Part shown: positions 8,392-17,366 of the stretch, one piece after another | How the letters are laid out: the number at the start of each line of letters is the position of its first letter | How positions within the stretch are numbered: position 1 is the first letter of the stretch | From: Woeseiaceae bacterium | GTDB taxonomy: Bacteria; Pseudomonadota; Gammaproteobacteria; Steroidobacterales; Woeseiaceae | Reading direction: 5' to 3' | DNA length: 64,000 nucleotides | Assembly: GCA_028289545.1 (NCBI GenBank) | Contig: JANQPG010000011.1 | Span: forward strand, 32,382 to 96,381 | Notes under the pieces: model-generated | The model's input: only the letters and a program-made list of their open reading frames with translations | Told to the model about the DNA's origin: nothing | Database searches by the model: none | Program-made: the position numbers and the translations under genes

Positions 8392-9363
8392 CTAGTCTTC
8401 AACGCGCACTGGGCTCACGAAACCGTCGGGTTTGATCGCCAGCACCGAACACTCGACCCGCTTCAGGATCTCCTCGGCCGTATTGCCGATAAAAAAGCCC
8501 GGAATGCCCACTCGTCCGACCGTGCCCATGACAACCACATCAGCGTCGAGCTCGTTCACGACGCGAGGCACTTCGGTCTTCGGGTCACCCTTCGACAAGT
8601 GCATCTGGGCCGATTCGTCGTAGCGAGCGTCGAGACCGCCGCCGCTGGCGTCGATCAGCTCCCGAAGCCAGCGGCGGCGCCGGTCGCGTTCCTCCTCTAC
8701 CAGCGCATCGACCGCGGCTTTATCGAGGCCGGAGCGCGGCGATCTCAGGAACGGCTCGTGCGGCACACGCCACACGTGTACCCAATGCCGCTCGGCCGAG
8801 TGCCGTGCCGCCAGCGATGACGCGAGTTCGGCAATCGCTTCGTTGAGCGCGTCCGACGCGGGTTCGTCCGGTTCAAAGTCGACGGCGGCAAGCACCCGCT
8901 TGCACGGCAGCCGGCCGCCGGATCGAACCATCCAAACCGGGCACGGACATTTACGCAGGATATGCATGTCGGTGCTGCTCAGCGGCCTCAGCGGCGCCGA
9001 CTGATCGCCGACCGCCTTGACGAGCAGGTCGTGCCCGTCGCGCTGAACCGTCCGCAGAATCTCGATAAAGCGGCGCCCCGTCAGGACTTTCGACTCAACC
9101 TGCGCTGCGCCGGATTGCAGCGCCATAGCCTTGAAGCGCGCCAGAACCTCCAGGCGCTCACCGACGACCAGCTTGATGAGTTCATCGGGAAGCGCCGCCG
9201 TGATCGCCATCTGCAGATCGGCAGGCAAGCGGTCGACGACATCGACAATGGTCAGGCTCGCCTGATTGTCGGCCGCAAGCAGGGCTGCCTCGTTGAGGGC
9301 CGCCGAGTTGTCGGCATCCGGGTCGACAGCAAACAGAATCTTCTTGAAACGATGCATGGCCAT
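8392..9363 (-). CDS. tandem universal stress protein (UspE-like)
   Basis: From the ATG at 9363 (GAGGTG upstream) the protein has 323 aa and two UspA domains, about 1-145 and 155-315. The second ends with [21 protein letters not shown], matching the ATP-binding GxxGxxG-x9-G[ST] Usp motif. The first has the degenerate [17 protein letters not shown]. Tandem Usps of this length act in the cytoplasm in stress survival. The longer open frame to 9447 adds an Arg-rich leader unlike Usp N termini, so I rejected it. Confidence 0.88.
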   Translation of the reverse strand: MAMHRFKKILFAVDPDADNSAALNEAALLAADNQASLTIVDVVDRLPADLQMAITAALPDELIKLVVGERLEVLARFKAMALQSGAAQVESKVLTGRRFIEILRTVQRDGHDLLVKAVGDQSAPLRPLSSTDMHILRKCPCPVWMVRSGGRLPCKRVLAAVDFEPDEPASDALNEAIAELASSLAARHSAERHWVHVWRVPHEPFLRSPRSGLDKAAVDALVEEERDRRRRWLRELIDASGGGLDARYDESAQMHLSKGDPKTEVPRVVNELDADVVVMGTVGRVGIPGFFIGNTAEEILKRVECSVLAIKPDGFVSPVRVED

Positions 9364-9479
9364 CGCGGGTTGGCACCTCATTGAACGGGCGGTTAATGTT
9401 GGCGAAGCAAGCGTCGACAGTAGCAAACGCAAGCCCCGCGCCACCATAAGAGATAACCGAATACGTCTCGGCGACTCAG

Positions 9480-9962
9480 CTATCTGTGCGCGTCTTTGCG
9501 CAGACGCATCGCCATCTCACGCTTCTCGTCCGTGTCCGCCGTGTGCTCGTAGCGCGGGTCGTTGGTCCTGCGCTCGAGTTCCGTCAAGTGCGGGGGACCG
9601 AAGCCCCAGTCGCTGCCGGCCGACCTCGGAACGACGTGCAGGTGAAAATGCGGCACCTCCTGGCCGCTGCCGACGCCGTTGTTCTGGTACAGCAACAGTC
9701 CATCCGGGGACAGCGTGTCCATCAACACGTCGGCGGCGCGGCGAGCGGCAATCAGAACGGCCGACAGTTCGTCTTTGTTGAGATCGAGCAGGGTCGGCGC
9801 ATGACGCCGGGGAAAGACGATCGACTGCCCGCGCTCGTACTGTCGGCCGTTGAGCATCGTCATCGTCAGCTCGTCCTCGGCCCACAGCGCCCAGTGCCCG
9901 TCTCCGCCGCGCTGAACCTCGCAGAAATAACAGTGCGACACCTCCGGCAATTCGAGTCTCAT
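9480..9962 (-). CDS. HIT family protein
   Basis: This 160-aa protein has the histidine-triad motif HFHLHVVPR at about residues 104-112, whose middle His is the nucleophile of nucleotidyl hydrolases/transferases. The N-terminal CYFCEVQRGG pattern is like the Zn-binding start of many HIT proteins. QNNGVGSGQEVPHFH is the standard lead-in. A role in hydrolysing nucleoside phosphoramidates or dinucleotides is the family expectation. It lies 58 bases after the end of the lactonase-like gene, on the same strand. Confidence 0.88.
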   Translation of the reverse strand: MRLELPEVSHCYFCEVQRGGDGHWALWAEDELTMTMLNGRQYERGQSIVFPRRHAPTLLDLNKDELSAVLIAARRAADVLMDTLSPDGLLLYQNNGVGSGQEVPHFHLHVVPRSAGSDWGFGPPHLTELERRTNDPRYEHTADTDEKREMAMRLRKDAHR

Positions 9963-10020
9963 ACAGTGTTTGTCCTCGAGCAGCCTGGAAACAACATCGC
10001 CAAAAACGGAAGATGGGCGC

Positions 10021-11013
10021 TCAGCGAACCACGCGGGCGCCCTCTACGCCGACGGGTATCCGCCAGACCTTGCCGCCTTTGCCACGGGAAAAGGTACTCG
10101 TCACGTACAGGGACTGACGGTCGAACGCCCCCTCCCCGAACACGAGGCTGCCGGCGCCCGGCACACCCTCGGCGACGAGCTCAGTGACCTCGGACCGCGG
10201 ATCGTAACGCCAGATCTTGGCCTCGCGATTCGCGGCGATGTACACACGGCCTTCCGCATCCATGGCCAGGCCGTCCGGCATGGACGCGGGTCCCGTCGTT
10301 GCCACGAGTTTGGCATCGCGAAACGGCTTGCCGTCCTCGAGGCGCAGTGCCCAGAGCCGATTGACGCCAACGACCGGGCGTATGTTCGAGAACATTTGCG
10401 CCACGTACAGCGTCGACTCGTCGAGCGACATGACCATTCCGTTCGGATGGCTTACGGCCGTCGTAAACAAGCGCACGTCGCCGTCAGTCACTCGATATAT
10501 GTCCGCGGTCGCATCGTCCGAAACCAGGTAAGAACCGTCGCGGAGGACGAGGATGAAATTGGGATCGCCAATACCGCGAGCGTCCGCCCGTTTCCGCCCA
10601 TCGTCCGGTGAGATGCGCCACACGATGCCGTCGTCGTTTCGATCGTGTCGGAACGCGTTGGTGGGGCCAAAATCCGCCACCAGCAAATCGCGCTCGCCAA
10701 TACCGGCCACGCCCAGGTTCGAATCGAGCTCCGCAAGCTGTCTCGAACTCCCGTCCGGCAGCACTTCCCAGAACGCGCGGTTGCAGGTAACAAAGAGGCG
10801 CCCCTCGCCGTTGAACGAGATTCCCTCGCAGCCCGTAAACGGTTCGTCCGCAAACAGGATGGGCGTGACGGGCAGCGACACCTCCTCTTCTGCAGCGGCG
10901 ACGTCCAGCGCGCCCGTACACAGCAGCACACAAGCAAACACGAACACGGCGACGGGCCGGCGCAACGCCGCCTGTCCGCACACCGATACTGAACACCCGT
11001 AAGAAAGTTGCAT
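10021..11013 (-). CDS. exported SMP-30/gluconolactonase-like beta-propeller protein
   Basis: This is a 330-aa protein with a clear SD (GGAGG, 9 bases before ATG). A signal sequence occupies about residues 1-41 (hydrophobic VAVFVFACVLLCTGA). The rest is a six-blade propeller typical of the SMP-30/Gnl/LRE family: CEGISFNGEGRLFVTC, SHPNGMVMSLDESTLYVA, MPDGLAMDAEGRVYIAAN. The Glu after the first Cys and the Asn and Asp of the later motifs match the family metal ligands. Hydrolysis of a sugar lactone or similar ester is the family function; the substrate is unknown. Confidence 0.8.
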   Translation of the reverse strand: MQLSYGCSVSVCGQAALRRPVAVFVFACVLLCTGALDVAAAEEEVSLPVTPILFADEPFTGCEGISFNGEGRLFVTCNRAFWEVLPDGSSRQLAELDSNLGVAGIGERDLLVADFGPTNAFRHDRNDDGIVWRISPDDGRKRADARGIGDPNFILVLRDGSYLVSDDATADIYRVTDGDVRLFTTAVSHPNGMVMSLDESTLYVAQMFSNIRPVVGVNRLWALRLEDGKPFRDAKLVATTGPASMPDGLAMDAEGRVYIAANREAKIWRYDPRSEVTELVAEGVPGAGSLVFGEGAFDRQSLYVTSTFSRGKGGKVWRIPVGVEGARVVR

Positions 11014-11103
11014 GACGTCCCCCTCCGGCGCTTCCGCGAGCTGTTATTGTGTCGTCCGGCATCGACGAGTCGTATATGATGCCTGAACGGCGCGTCTCGC
11101 GCG

Positions 11104-11135
11104 TTGCAGATCGGCAGTCCGGCGTCGATCTGCAA
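11104..11135. promoter_or_regulatory. inverted repeat in divergent promoter region
   Basis: TTGCAGATCG at 11104-11113 and CGATCTGCAA at 11126-11135 are perfect 10-bp inverted arms with a 12-bp spacer. They lie between the divergent lactonase and cNMP/TrxR-like genes, 54 bases before the latter. This could be an operator; a hairpin in the 5' leader is the alternative. Confidence 0.5.
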
Positions 11136-11188
11136 GCGGCCACCAACGGCCCGCCTTTCTTCTATGTTGCAGCACACGGGGACTGAAA

Positions 11189-12820
11189 GTGGAAACACTT
11201 GCGGCAGACCTGCGCCAAATGCGGCGCACGCCACTACACGAATCGCACGTCGACGCGATTCGGGAAGCCGGAGAGATCGTCGAGTTCGCCGAGGGCGAAA
11301 TGGTGGCTCGCGTCGGCGAGCCGGCAGACCGTTTCGTTTATTTGCTGGAGGGCGAAGTCGAGGTTGTGCACCCGTTTACCGGCGAACGCTACCTGCCGAC
11401 TTCTCTCGGGCCCACACAGTTCGCCGGAGAAATTGCGTTTCTCAACGGCGGAGCGAACACGCTCGGTCTACGCGCTGCTCAACACACCCGCGCCATTGTC
11501 GTGCCCCGCGAGGACATGCTGAAGCTCATGTCGCGTATTCCCGAGATGAGCGACATCATCATGACGGTCTACGCAGCGCGCCGCCGACGGCAGCTCGAGG
11601 ACGAGGACAGCAGCCTGACGCTCATTGGCGCGGATGTCGATCGCAACGTCCGCAATATTGCGGCGTTTGCGTCCCGTAATCGTATCCCGTTCCGCTCGAT
11701 CGACATCGAAACGCCCGAGGCGCACGACAAGGCCGTGCGCTGCGCTATTCCGCTCGACAAACCTGCCGTGATTTTTGGCGCCGATACCGTGCTGGAGGAC
11801 CCCTGCCCCGCCAGCGTTGCGAGGCTGCTCGGTCTCGACCTGGCGCTCGACAAGGACGAACTCGTCGACGTACTGATCGTGGGTGGCGGCCCATCGGGTG
11901 TGGCCGCCGGCGTCTACGCAGGTGCGGAGGGCTTGAGCGCGCTGGTCGTCGAAGAGACGGCGATAGGCGGACAGGCCGGCACATCCTCACGCATCGAGAA
12001 CTACATGGGTTTTCCGACCGGCATCTCGGGCGCTGATCTGGTCTGGCGCGGCGAAATCCAGGCCATGAAATTCGGCACCCGGTTTGCCATGCCTCGTCGT
12101 GTCGAGGCGCTGCGACGTGAAGACGACGGGTTGTTTGTCGCCACGCTGGACGACGACGTCGAAGTCAGGGCCCGCTCCGTACTCGTAGCCACGGGCGTTC
12201 AATACCGGCGCCTGCCGTGGGAACGGCTGGAAGATTTCGAAGGCGCCGGCGTCTATTACGCCGCCACGGAAACGGAAGCCCGGTTCTGCCAGGATACCGA
12301 GGTCGTCGTCATCGGCGGCGGCAATTCGGCCGGTCAGGCGGCGATGTATCTCAGCCGGACAGCCAATCACGTGCACGTGCTGGTCCGCGGCAAAAGTCTC
12401 GCGAGGTCGATGTCGGACTACCTGCTCAGCAGGCTGGAGGCTGACCCGAGTATCTCGATTCATTTTCAGACCGAGGTGGCGACCCTGCACGGCGACGAGA
12501 CACTTCAGCAACTGACCCTCATCGACAAGGCTGCTGGTCGTGAGCGTCAGATCGACAGCCGCGCCCTCTTTGTCATGGTGGGCGCGGCACCCAACACGGA
12601 CTGGATCTCCGATCTTGCTGAACTCGACGGCAACGGGTTTGTGCTGACGGGCGAAGACGCCGGCAAGAACTCACCCTACGCAACGTCCTGCGAGGGCTTG
12701 TTTGCGGTCGGCGACGTGCGCGCCGGATCCGTTAAACGAGTCGCATCCTCCGTCGGCGAGGGCTCCGTGGTGATTTCGCAGATCTGGTCTTACCTCAACG
12801 ATTCGAGCGCGCGCGGCTAG
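11189..12820 (+). CDS. cyclic-nucleotide-binding domain / thioredoxin-reductase-like flavoprotein
   Basis: This is a 543-aa three-part protein. Residues about 15-125 are a Crp-type cNMP-binding domain (FVYLLEGEVEVV, FAGEIAFLNGG). Residues about 140-215 look like a degenerate thioredoxin/glutaredoxin domain. Residues about 225-540 are a TrxB-like FAD/NAD(P)H module with GGGPSG at 232-237, GGGNSAG at 376-382 and the FAD tail LFAVGDVRAG. The redox CxxC of low-molecular-weight thioredoxin reductases is absent: the equivalent region reads VYYAATETEARFC. It probably reduces something other than thioredoxin under cNMP or allosteric control; this is inference. Confidence 0.85.
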   Translation: METLAADLRQMRRTPLHESHVDAIREAGEIVEFAEGEMVARVGEPADRFVYLLEGEVEVVHPFTGERYLPTSLGPTQFAGEIAFLNGGANTLGLRAAQHTRAIVVPREDMLKLMSRIPEMSDIIMTVYAARRRRQLEDEDSSLTLIGADVDRNVRNIAAFASRNRIPFRSIDIETPEAHDKAVRCAIPLDKPAVIFGADTVLEDPCPASVARLLGLDLALDKDELVDVLIVGGGPSGVAAGVYAGAEGLSALVVEETAIGGQAGTSSRIENYMGFPTGISGADLVWRGEIQAMKFGTRFAMPRRVEALRREDDGLFVATLDDDVEVRARSVLVATGVQYRRLPWERLEDFEGAGVYYAATETEARFCQDTEVVVIGGGNSAGQAAMYLSRTANHVHVLVRGKSLARSMSDYLLSRLEADPSISIHFQTEVATLHGDETLQQLTLIDKAAGRERQIDSRALFVMVGAAPNTDWISDLAELDGNGFVLTGEDAGKNSPYATSCEGLFAVGDVRAGSVKRVASSVGEGSVVISQIWSYLNDSSARG

Positions 12821-12829
12821 CCGCTCAGC

Positions 12830-13429
12830 TCAGGCATCGGTGTCAGCGTCCGATGCCGCGCGCCCTCGCCGGCCAGGACCCAGCAGCTGGTCGAAGCGAC
12901 TTGCAAAAGCCGATAACTCGTTCCAATCGGTGTACTCACGTTCGATCGTCAGATCCGGCCAGCCGCTCTCCTCGAGCTCGCTCCTGAAGCGCCGCTGCGC
13001 AAAACGCAGGATCCAGCGCCAGGGCCGGCTGAAGCGCGAGTAACGGAGCGCACCCGCCACCAGCTCGACACGATCCGGCCGCCACCCGGTCGAATCGAGA
13101 AAACGCTGCGCCTGCGTTTTGGCCGCCTTTCCGGCGACCTCGTTCAGTGCCGCGGCCGACAGGCTGACCGAAACGAACGCGCTTGGCCTGCTGTTCAGCA
13201 CACGGCGGTGGCGTTTAACGAACGCCGCAACCCGGCGCCCATGCTCGCCCGCGTGAACCGATGCGGCAACGATCACGGCATCGTGGCTTTCAGGGCGACC
13301 GGCAAACCGGCCAGCCAGCGACGTGGCCAGCACCCGATGGCCCATAGCATCCAGCGCACCGGACAAGTGCGCCACGACGCGCGCGGTCTGTCCTTCGCGA
13401 GTCGAAAACACGATCAGGATGCTGGCCAT
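12830..13429 (-). CDS. hemG: flavodoxin-like protein, HemG-type protoporphyrinogen oxidase candidate
   Basis: This is a 199-aa protein opening with LIVFSTREGQTARVVAHL, the FMN-phosphate-binding loop of flavodoxins, then AVIVAASVHAGEHGRRVAAFV and a basic C-terminal RYSRFSRPWRWILRFAQRR stretch. Size and layout match HemG, the quinone-linked protoporphyrinogen IX dehydrogenase of gammaproteobacteria (heme synthesis at the inner membrane). The C terminus is longer than in E. coli HemG. A different flavodoxin-domain protein remains possible. It starts four bases after the methyltransferase gene. Confidence 0.75.
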   Translation of the reverse strand: MASILIVFSTREGQTARVVAHLSGALDAMGHRVLATSLAGRFAGRPESHDAVIVAASVHAGEHGRRVAAFVKRHRRVLNSRPSAFVSVSLSAAALNEVAGKAAKTQAQRFLDSTGWRPDRVELVAGALRYSRFSRPWRWILRFAQRRFRSELEESGWPDLTIEREYTDWNELSAFASRFDQLLGPGRRGRAASDADTDA

Positions 13430-13433
13430 CTAC

Positions 13434-14309
13434 CTACCCTGCTTTCATCACGACGGCAAACTCCGCCGCATCGGCGTCATAGGGACCGCCCGACACGTCA
13501 CCGAGGACATCTTCAATCTCCAGGCCGGCGGCGCGCGCTTCGTCACCGAGCGAGTCCGGCGAGAAATACTGAAGCCAATTGTAAATCTCTCGCCGCCGGT
13601 GCCTCTCGACGATTGTGTACTTGTCCAGGCCGACCTTCTCATCGTCGTAATGGACGCTCGACACACAGCCGAAGTACGGCTCAGCCGACCAGAACCCGTC
13701 CAGCAGGTTCTCCTCGCAGATAGCGCCTTCCCGTTTGCCCTGGAATTTGTCGGTAAACGCCCGAAGCGAATACACGTCGAGCAACACGCGTCCGCGATCG
13801 GACAGCAACCCTGAAAACTTTGTCAACAGCGCCGCGCGCTGCGACGGCGCCAGCGCAGAAAAATCACACATGATCATTGTGATGAGGTCGAACGCACCTT
13901 CGAGATCATGCTCCAGGTAATCCGCCTCGATGTACTCGACGGACAAGCCTTCCCGCCCGGCATGGCCTCGAGCATAGCCGATAGACAGCGGAGAAAAGTC
14001 GATCCCGTGAACCTCGGCGCCGGTGCGCGCAAGGCGAGCAGTGTACAGGCCGGGGCCGCAGCCGAAGTCGACAACCCGGCTTTCGGCCGACAGCGCAAAA
14101 CGGTCCGTCATCCAGCGGGCGGCGGCGTCGATGAAACCCGTGCGTCGGGACGCCACGTCGTTATCTCCGTCCAGATGAAAAGCCAGCATCTGCTTCGACA
14201 TATGCTCGTCGGTCCATAGCGCTTTTGTCGTGCAGACGGAAAACGGGCGGGGTTTGTCGAGGACGGATTGGAAGAAGGCAAATGCCGACGCCGGTTCTGT
14301 TTTTTTCAT
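13434..14309 (-). CDS. class I SAM-dependent methyltransferase
   Basis: The start at the ATG of MKKTEPASAF (14309) gives 291 aa. The open frame continues to 14654, but the added N terminus is of poor quality. Motif I of the Rossmann methyltransferases is VVDFGCGPGLYTARLA, followed by GIDFSPLSIGYAR (motif post I) and FDLITMIMCDFSAL (motif II). The N-terminal FSVCTTKALWTDEHMSKQML segment is typical of a subgroup of uncharacterised methyltransferases. The substrate is unknown. It is probably cotranscribed with the HemG-like gene. Confidence 0.82.
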   Translation of the reverse strand: MKKTEPASAFAFFQSVLDKPRPFSVCTTKALWTDEHMSKQMLAFHLDGDNDVASRRTGFIDAAARWMTDRFALSAESRVVDFGCGPGLYTARLARTGAEVHGIDFSPLSIGYARGHAGREGLSVEYIEADYLEHDLEGAFDLITMIMCDFSALAPSQRAALLTKFSGLLSDRGRVLLDVYSLRAFTDKFQGKREGAICEENLLDGFWSAEPYFGCVSSVHYDDEKVGLDKYTIVERHRRREIYNWLQYFSPDSLGDEARAAGLEIEDVLGDVSGGPYDADAAEFAVVMKAG

Positions 14310-14502
14310 GATCTGACGAGCAATGCGGGCAGGCGCCGTAGCCTCCAGAGCTGTTTTGTCCAACAGTATATCCGTACCACCGTACGAACCTGTAGCGTAG
14401 CAGCCCGTCAGCACCAACGGCCATAGGCAGATCACGCAACCCCGCCACCGAAGCCGGTGGGTCTCTTGAGGTCTGCTAAAGTGTGACCGTTCAAAATCGA
14501 AG

Positions 14503-15405
14503 ATGTCCGCCATGCCTACGAAACTCAACATGCCGTCGTCGCTACGGCAGCTCACACCGCTTACCCTGCTGCTCCTCACCGCATGCGGCTCCTCGACCGA
14601 CCGCGAGGTACCCGACGATACAACCGGGGTCCGCGGCACGGACGGTGTCGACATCCACTACAGCGTGACCGGCAGCGGTGAGACAAGCCTGGTGTTCGTG
14701 CACGGCTGGTCCTGCGAAAGCGGCTACTGGTCCGAGCAGATTGACTCGTTTGCCGACCGCTACGAGGTCATTACTCTCGACCTCGCCGGCCACGGCCAAT
14801 CCGGGTCGAACCGCGAAGACTGGAGCGTCGAGGCTTTCGGCAACGACGTTGCCGCCGTGGTCGACGCAACAGCAAGCGGACCCGTTGTGCTCATCGGTCA
14901 CTCGATGGGCGGCCCCGTCGTGCTGGAAGCCGCACGCCAACTTGGGGAACGGGTTCCTCTGATTGTTGCCGTAGACACCCTGCAGGCGCCGGGGCAACCC
15001 GCGTACAGCGAGGAGGAATCGCGCAGGCTGTGGGCGCCGTTTGCGGACGACTTTGCCGTCGCCACCGAAGGCTTTGTGCGCCAGCGGTTTTTCCTGCCGG
15101 ATTCGCCGGCGGAACTCGTGGATCGCGTGAGCACGGACATGGCGGCAGCCGATCCGCACGTTGCGCTCGAAGCCGGACACGGTTTGACCACCTACAGTGC
15201 TGCCGACGGTTTGCGTGCCGTGGCGGACATTCCGCTGGTACTCATCAACGCCGCCTACGTGCCGACCGACACCGAAACGCTCGCCTCGCTGCACCCGAAG
15301 TCGAGAGTGGAACTCATCGAAGGGGTTGGGCATTTCCCGATGCTCGAAGCCCCCGCCGAGTTCAACGCGGTGCTCGATAACGTGCTGTCGGCCGAGCTTC
15401 GCTGA
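14503..15405 (+). CDS. alpha/beta-hydrolase lipoprotein
   Basis: This is a 300-aa protein with a lipoprotein signal (LLLLTACGSS; lipobox Cys at residue 28), so it should be membrane-anchored on the outside of the inner membrane or in the outer membrane. The hydrolase core shows LVFVHGWSC (oxyanion loop), GHSMGGPV with the nucleophile Ser, and a C-terminal VGHFPMLEAP carrying the catalytic His. The family covers esterases, lipases and haloalkane-type enzymes, so the substrate is open. It faces the TPR-kinase operon with 133 bp between. Confidence 0.85.
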   Translation: MSAMPTKLNMPSSLRQLTPLTLLLLTACGSSTDREVPDDTTGVRGTDGVDIHYSVTGSGETSLVFVHGWSCESGYWSEQIDSFADRYEVITLDLAGHGQSGSNREDWSVEAFGNDVAAVVDATASGPVVLIGHSMGGPVVLEAARQLGERVPLIVAVDTLQAPGQPAYSEEESRRLWAPFADDFAVATEGFVRQRFFLPDSPAELVDRVSTDMAAADPHVALEAGHGLTTYSAADGLRAVADIPLVLINAAYVPTDTETLASLHPKSRVELIEGVGHFPMLEAPAEFNAVLDNVLSAELR

Positions 15406-15437
15406 CGAGGGCACGCGCAATGCCGTGAAGGGCGATT

Positions 15438-15453
15438 GGTGACATATGTCACC
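15438..15453. promoter_or_regulatory. 16-bp perfect palindrome, CRP/FNR-like site
   Basis: GGTGACATATGTCACC is a perfect palindrome and fits GTGA-N6-TCAC, the core spacing used by the CRP/FNR superfamily. A second small palindrome, CTTGTGACAAG, follows at 15459-15469. Both lie 70-100 bases before the TPR-kinase-regulator operon. A NarL-type autoregulatory site is the other reading. Confidence 0.5.
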
Positions 15454-15538
15454 CGACTCTTGTGACAAGCTGCAGTTACCGGCTGCGAGCGGCAACCGCA
15501 TCATGAAACGGTAGACCATTGCAGAAGGAATACCCATC

Positions 15539-16258
15539 ATGAATCGACTTGTCAGAACAGCCGGTGTCGTCGTGTTGGCGCTGCTCGCCGAACACGCAAA
15601 TGCGGCCGTCACCGAGGATACGATCAACGCAAGCTACTACAGAAGCGACGTGGCCGCGCTCGAGGCTCTGCGCAAGGAACTCGACGTCAGCGGCCCGGTC
15701 GACGCTACGCTGGCCGGCTACCTCGACTGGCGGCTCGCCAGCGTGCTCGTCGGCAATGGCGACGAGAAAGCGGCGGACGCCGCGCTCGAACGCGGACAGC
15801 GCACGCTCGAAGCCCTCGTGGCCAAGGAGCCCGACAACGCCGAAGCGTGGGCTCTGCTTTCCGGTACGCTCGGCATGCGGATCGGCATTCAGCCCATGAC
15901 GCGCGGATTGCGTTACGGGCGATCGGCGAACCGTGCAATGAACAAGGCACTCGAACTCGAGCCCGGCAATCCCCGTGTGCTGCTGATCGACGGTATCGGA
16001 AAACTCAATACACCATCCATGTTCGGCGGTAGCCGAAAGACAGCGATGCAGCAGTTCGACGCTGCGCTTGCCGCAATCCGCGCGAACGGCCCTGGCCGCT
16101 ACAGTTGGGGTGAAGCCGACGTTCATGTTTGGCGAGGCATAGCCGAGCGCTACGCAAGGAATCGCGACGCCGCACGAGCGGCGTTCGATCGCGCGCTCGA
16201 GATCGTCCCCAACTACGAATGGGCAAGGTACTTACGTGACCGCCTCGACACCGTCTGA
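15539..16258 (+). CDS. exported TPR-containing protein
   Basis: This is a 239-aa protein with a signal peptide (residues 1-22, ending ANA). The mature part has TPR-like helices: AEAWALLSGTLGMRIG, RSANRAMNKALELEPGNPRVLL, and a final repeat RDAARAAFDRALEIVPNYEWARYLRD. It is the first gene of a probable operon with a DesK-like kinase (23-base overlap) and a DesR-like regulator. A periplasmic sensor or adaptor for the kinase is a reasonable guess but is not shown by the sequence. Confidence 0.82.
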   Translation: MNRLVRTAGVVVLALLAEHANAAVTEDTINASYYRSDVAALEALRKELDVSGPVDATLAGYLDWRLASVLVGNGDEKAADAALERGQRTLEALVAKEPDNAEAWALLSGTLGMRIGIQPMTRGLRYGRSANRAMNKALELEPGNPRVLLIDGIGKLNTPSMFGGSRKTAMQQFDAALAAIRANGPGRYSWGEADVHVWRGIAERYARNRDAARAAFDRALEIVPNYEWARYLRDRLDTV

Positions 16259-17366
16259 GGCGCCATTGCCGCAAGCTGCCCGCGACCGACCGTCGCGGGC
16301 ATTTGCGTTGACGTTTGCCCTGCCGTGGCTTCTGTTTACGGCGTTCTTTTTCGTCAAGTTCTTCTACACGACACCGCCGCTGTGGGAAATTGTGCTGTCG
16401 GCCGCCGTCATGCTCGTATTCCTGCTCTGTTACTACCTGGCTTTCAACAACTACCATCGGCCACGCTCCCTGCGCGCGCCGTCTTTTGTCATGCTCGGTC
16501 TGGGTGTGCTGATGGCGCCAATCAATCCCGGCGCCAACGTGTTCTTTTCGTACCCTGCCTGGTTCCTGGGTCGGGCCTATCCGCCGCGGCGGGCGCTCAT
16601 GGCCATTGCAGCCGCCTTGTTGCTGGTCGTCGTGCTCACGCTGTCGTTCGACCTGGGCATCAATTTTTTCCTGCCGGCGCTGCTGCTCACCGCCGGGCTC
16701 GGCCTGATGAGCCTGGCCTCGAGGCGCTTCGAGGAAACTCAGCGAGCGCTTCGCAACAGCCGCGAAGAGGCGGAACACCTGGGGCGTATTGCCGAGCGCG
16801 AACGCATTGCCCGGGACCTGCACGACACGATCGGCCACCGGCTGTCGCTGATTGCGCTGAAGAGCGAACTGGCGGCGGGACTTGCTCGGGACGCGGACCC
16901 CAACGCCGCGGACGAAATACTGGCCGTCAACCGCATCGCGCGGGAATCGCTGACCGAGATTCGCGCTACCCTTTCCGGCTACTGGGAGCTTTCACTGGAG
17001 GCCGAACTAAAGTCTCTGCGGGCATCGCTCAAGGAAGCCGGCATCCGTGATGATTCGCGCGTTGCCCCCATGGATTTACCGCCGCACATCGAAACCGCAT
17101 TGGCGATGTGCCTGCGTGAAGCGGTCACCAACACGATTCGTCACGCCGAAGCCAACTCCTGTCGCATCGATGTCCATATCGACGGGCCGACGGTCGTCGC
17201 CGTCGTTGCCGACAACGGCGGCGCAGCCGACATCCAGCCTGGCCGCGGGCTGACCGGCATGCGGCAGCGAGTGGAGCAGATGTCGGGTAGCCTCGACATC
17301 GAATGCGGCCAGGGTGAGACGCGGCTTTTGATACGCCTGCCGTTGCGCTCGGGGGGCGCCGCATGA
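16236..17366 (+). CDS. DesK-type sensor histidine kinase
   Basis: This is a 376-aa protein starting at a GTG inside the end of the TPR gene. Four to five hydrophobic segments occupy about residues 20-165. The dimerisation/phospho-acceptor motif of the HisKA_3 class follows (ERIARDLHDTIGHRLSLIAL; His near 197). The ATPase domain has an N-box (EAVTNTIRHAEAN) and a G-box (GRGLTGMRQRV). The class signals to NarL/LuxR-type regulators, and DesK homologues sense membrane state. The regulator gene follows with an ATGA overlap. Confidence 0.9.
   Translation: MTASTPSEAPLPQAARDRPSRAFALTFALPWLLFTAFFFVKFFYTTPPLWEIVLSAAVMLVFLLCYYLAFNNYHRPRSLRAPSFVMLGLGVLMAPINPGANVFFSYPAWFLGRAYPPRRALMAIAAALLLVVVLTLSFDLGINFFLPALLLTAGLGLMSLASRRFEETQRALRNSREEAEHLGRIAERERIARDLHDTIGHRLSLIALKSELAAGLARDADPNAADEILAVNRIARESLTEIRATLSGYWELSLEAELKSLRASLKEAGIRDDSRVAPMDLPPHIETALAMCLREAVTNTIRHAEANSCRIDVHIDGPTVVAVVADNGGAADIQPGRGLTGMRQRVEQMSGSLDIECGQGETRLLIRLPLRSGGAA

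Noticed and set aside
13434..14654. 406-aa version of the methyltransferase
   Set aside because: The extra 115 residues lack family resemblance, run through the promoter region of the divergent hydrolase gene and contain a pseudo-lipobox by chance.
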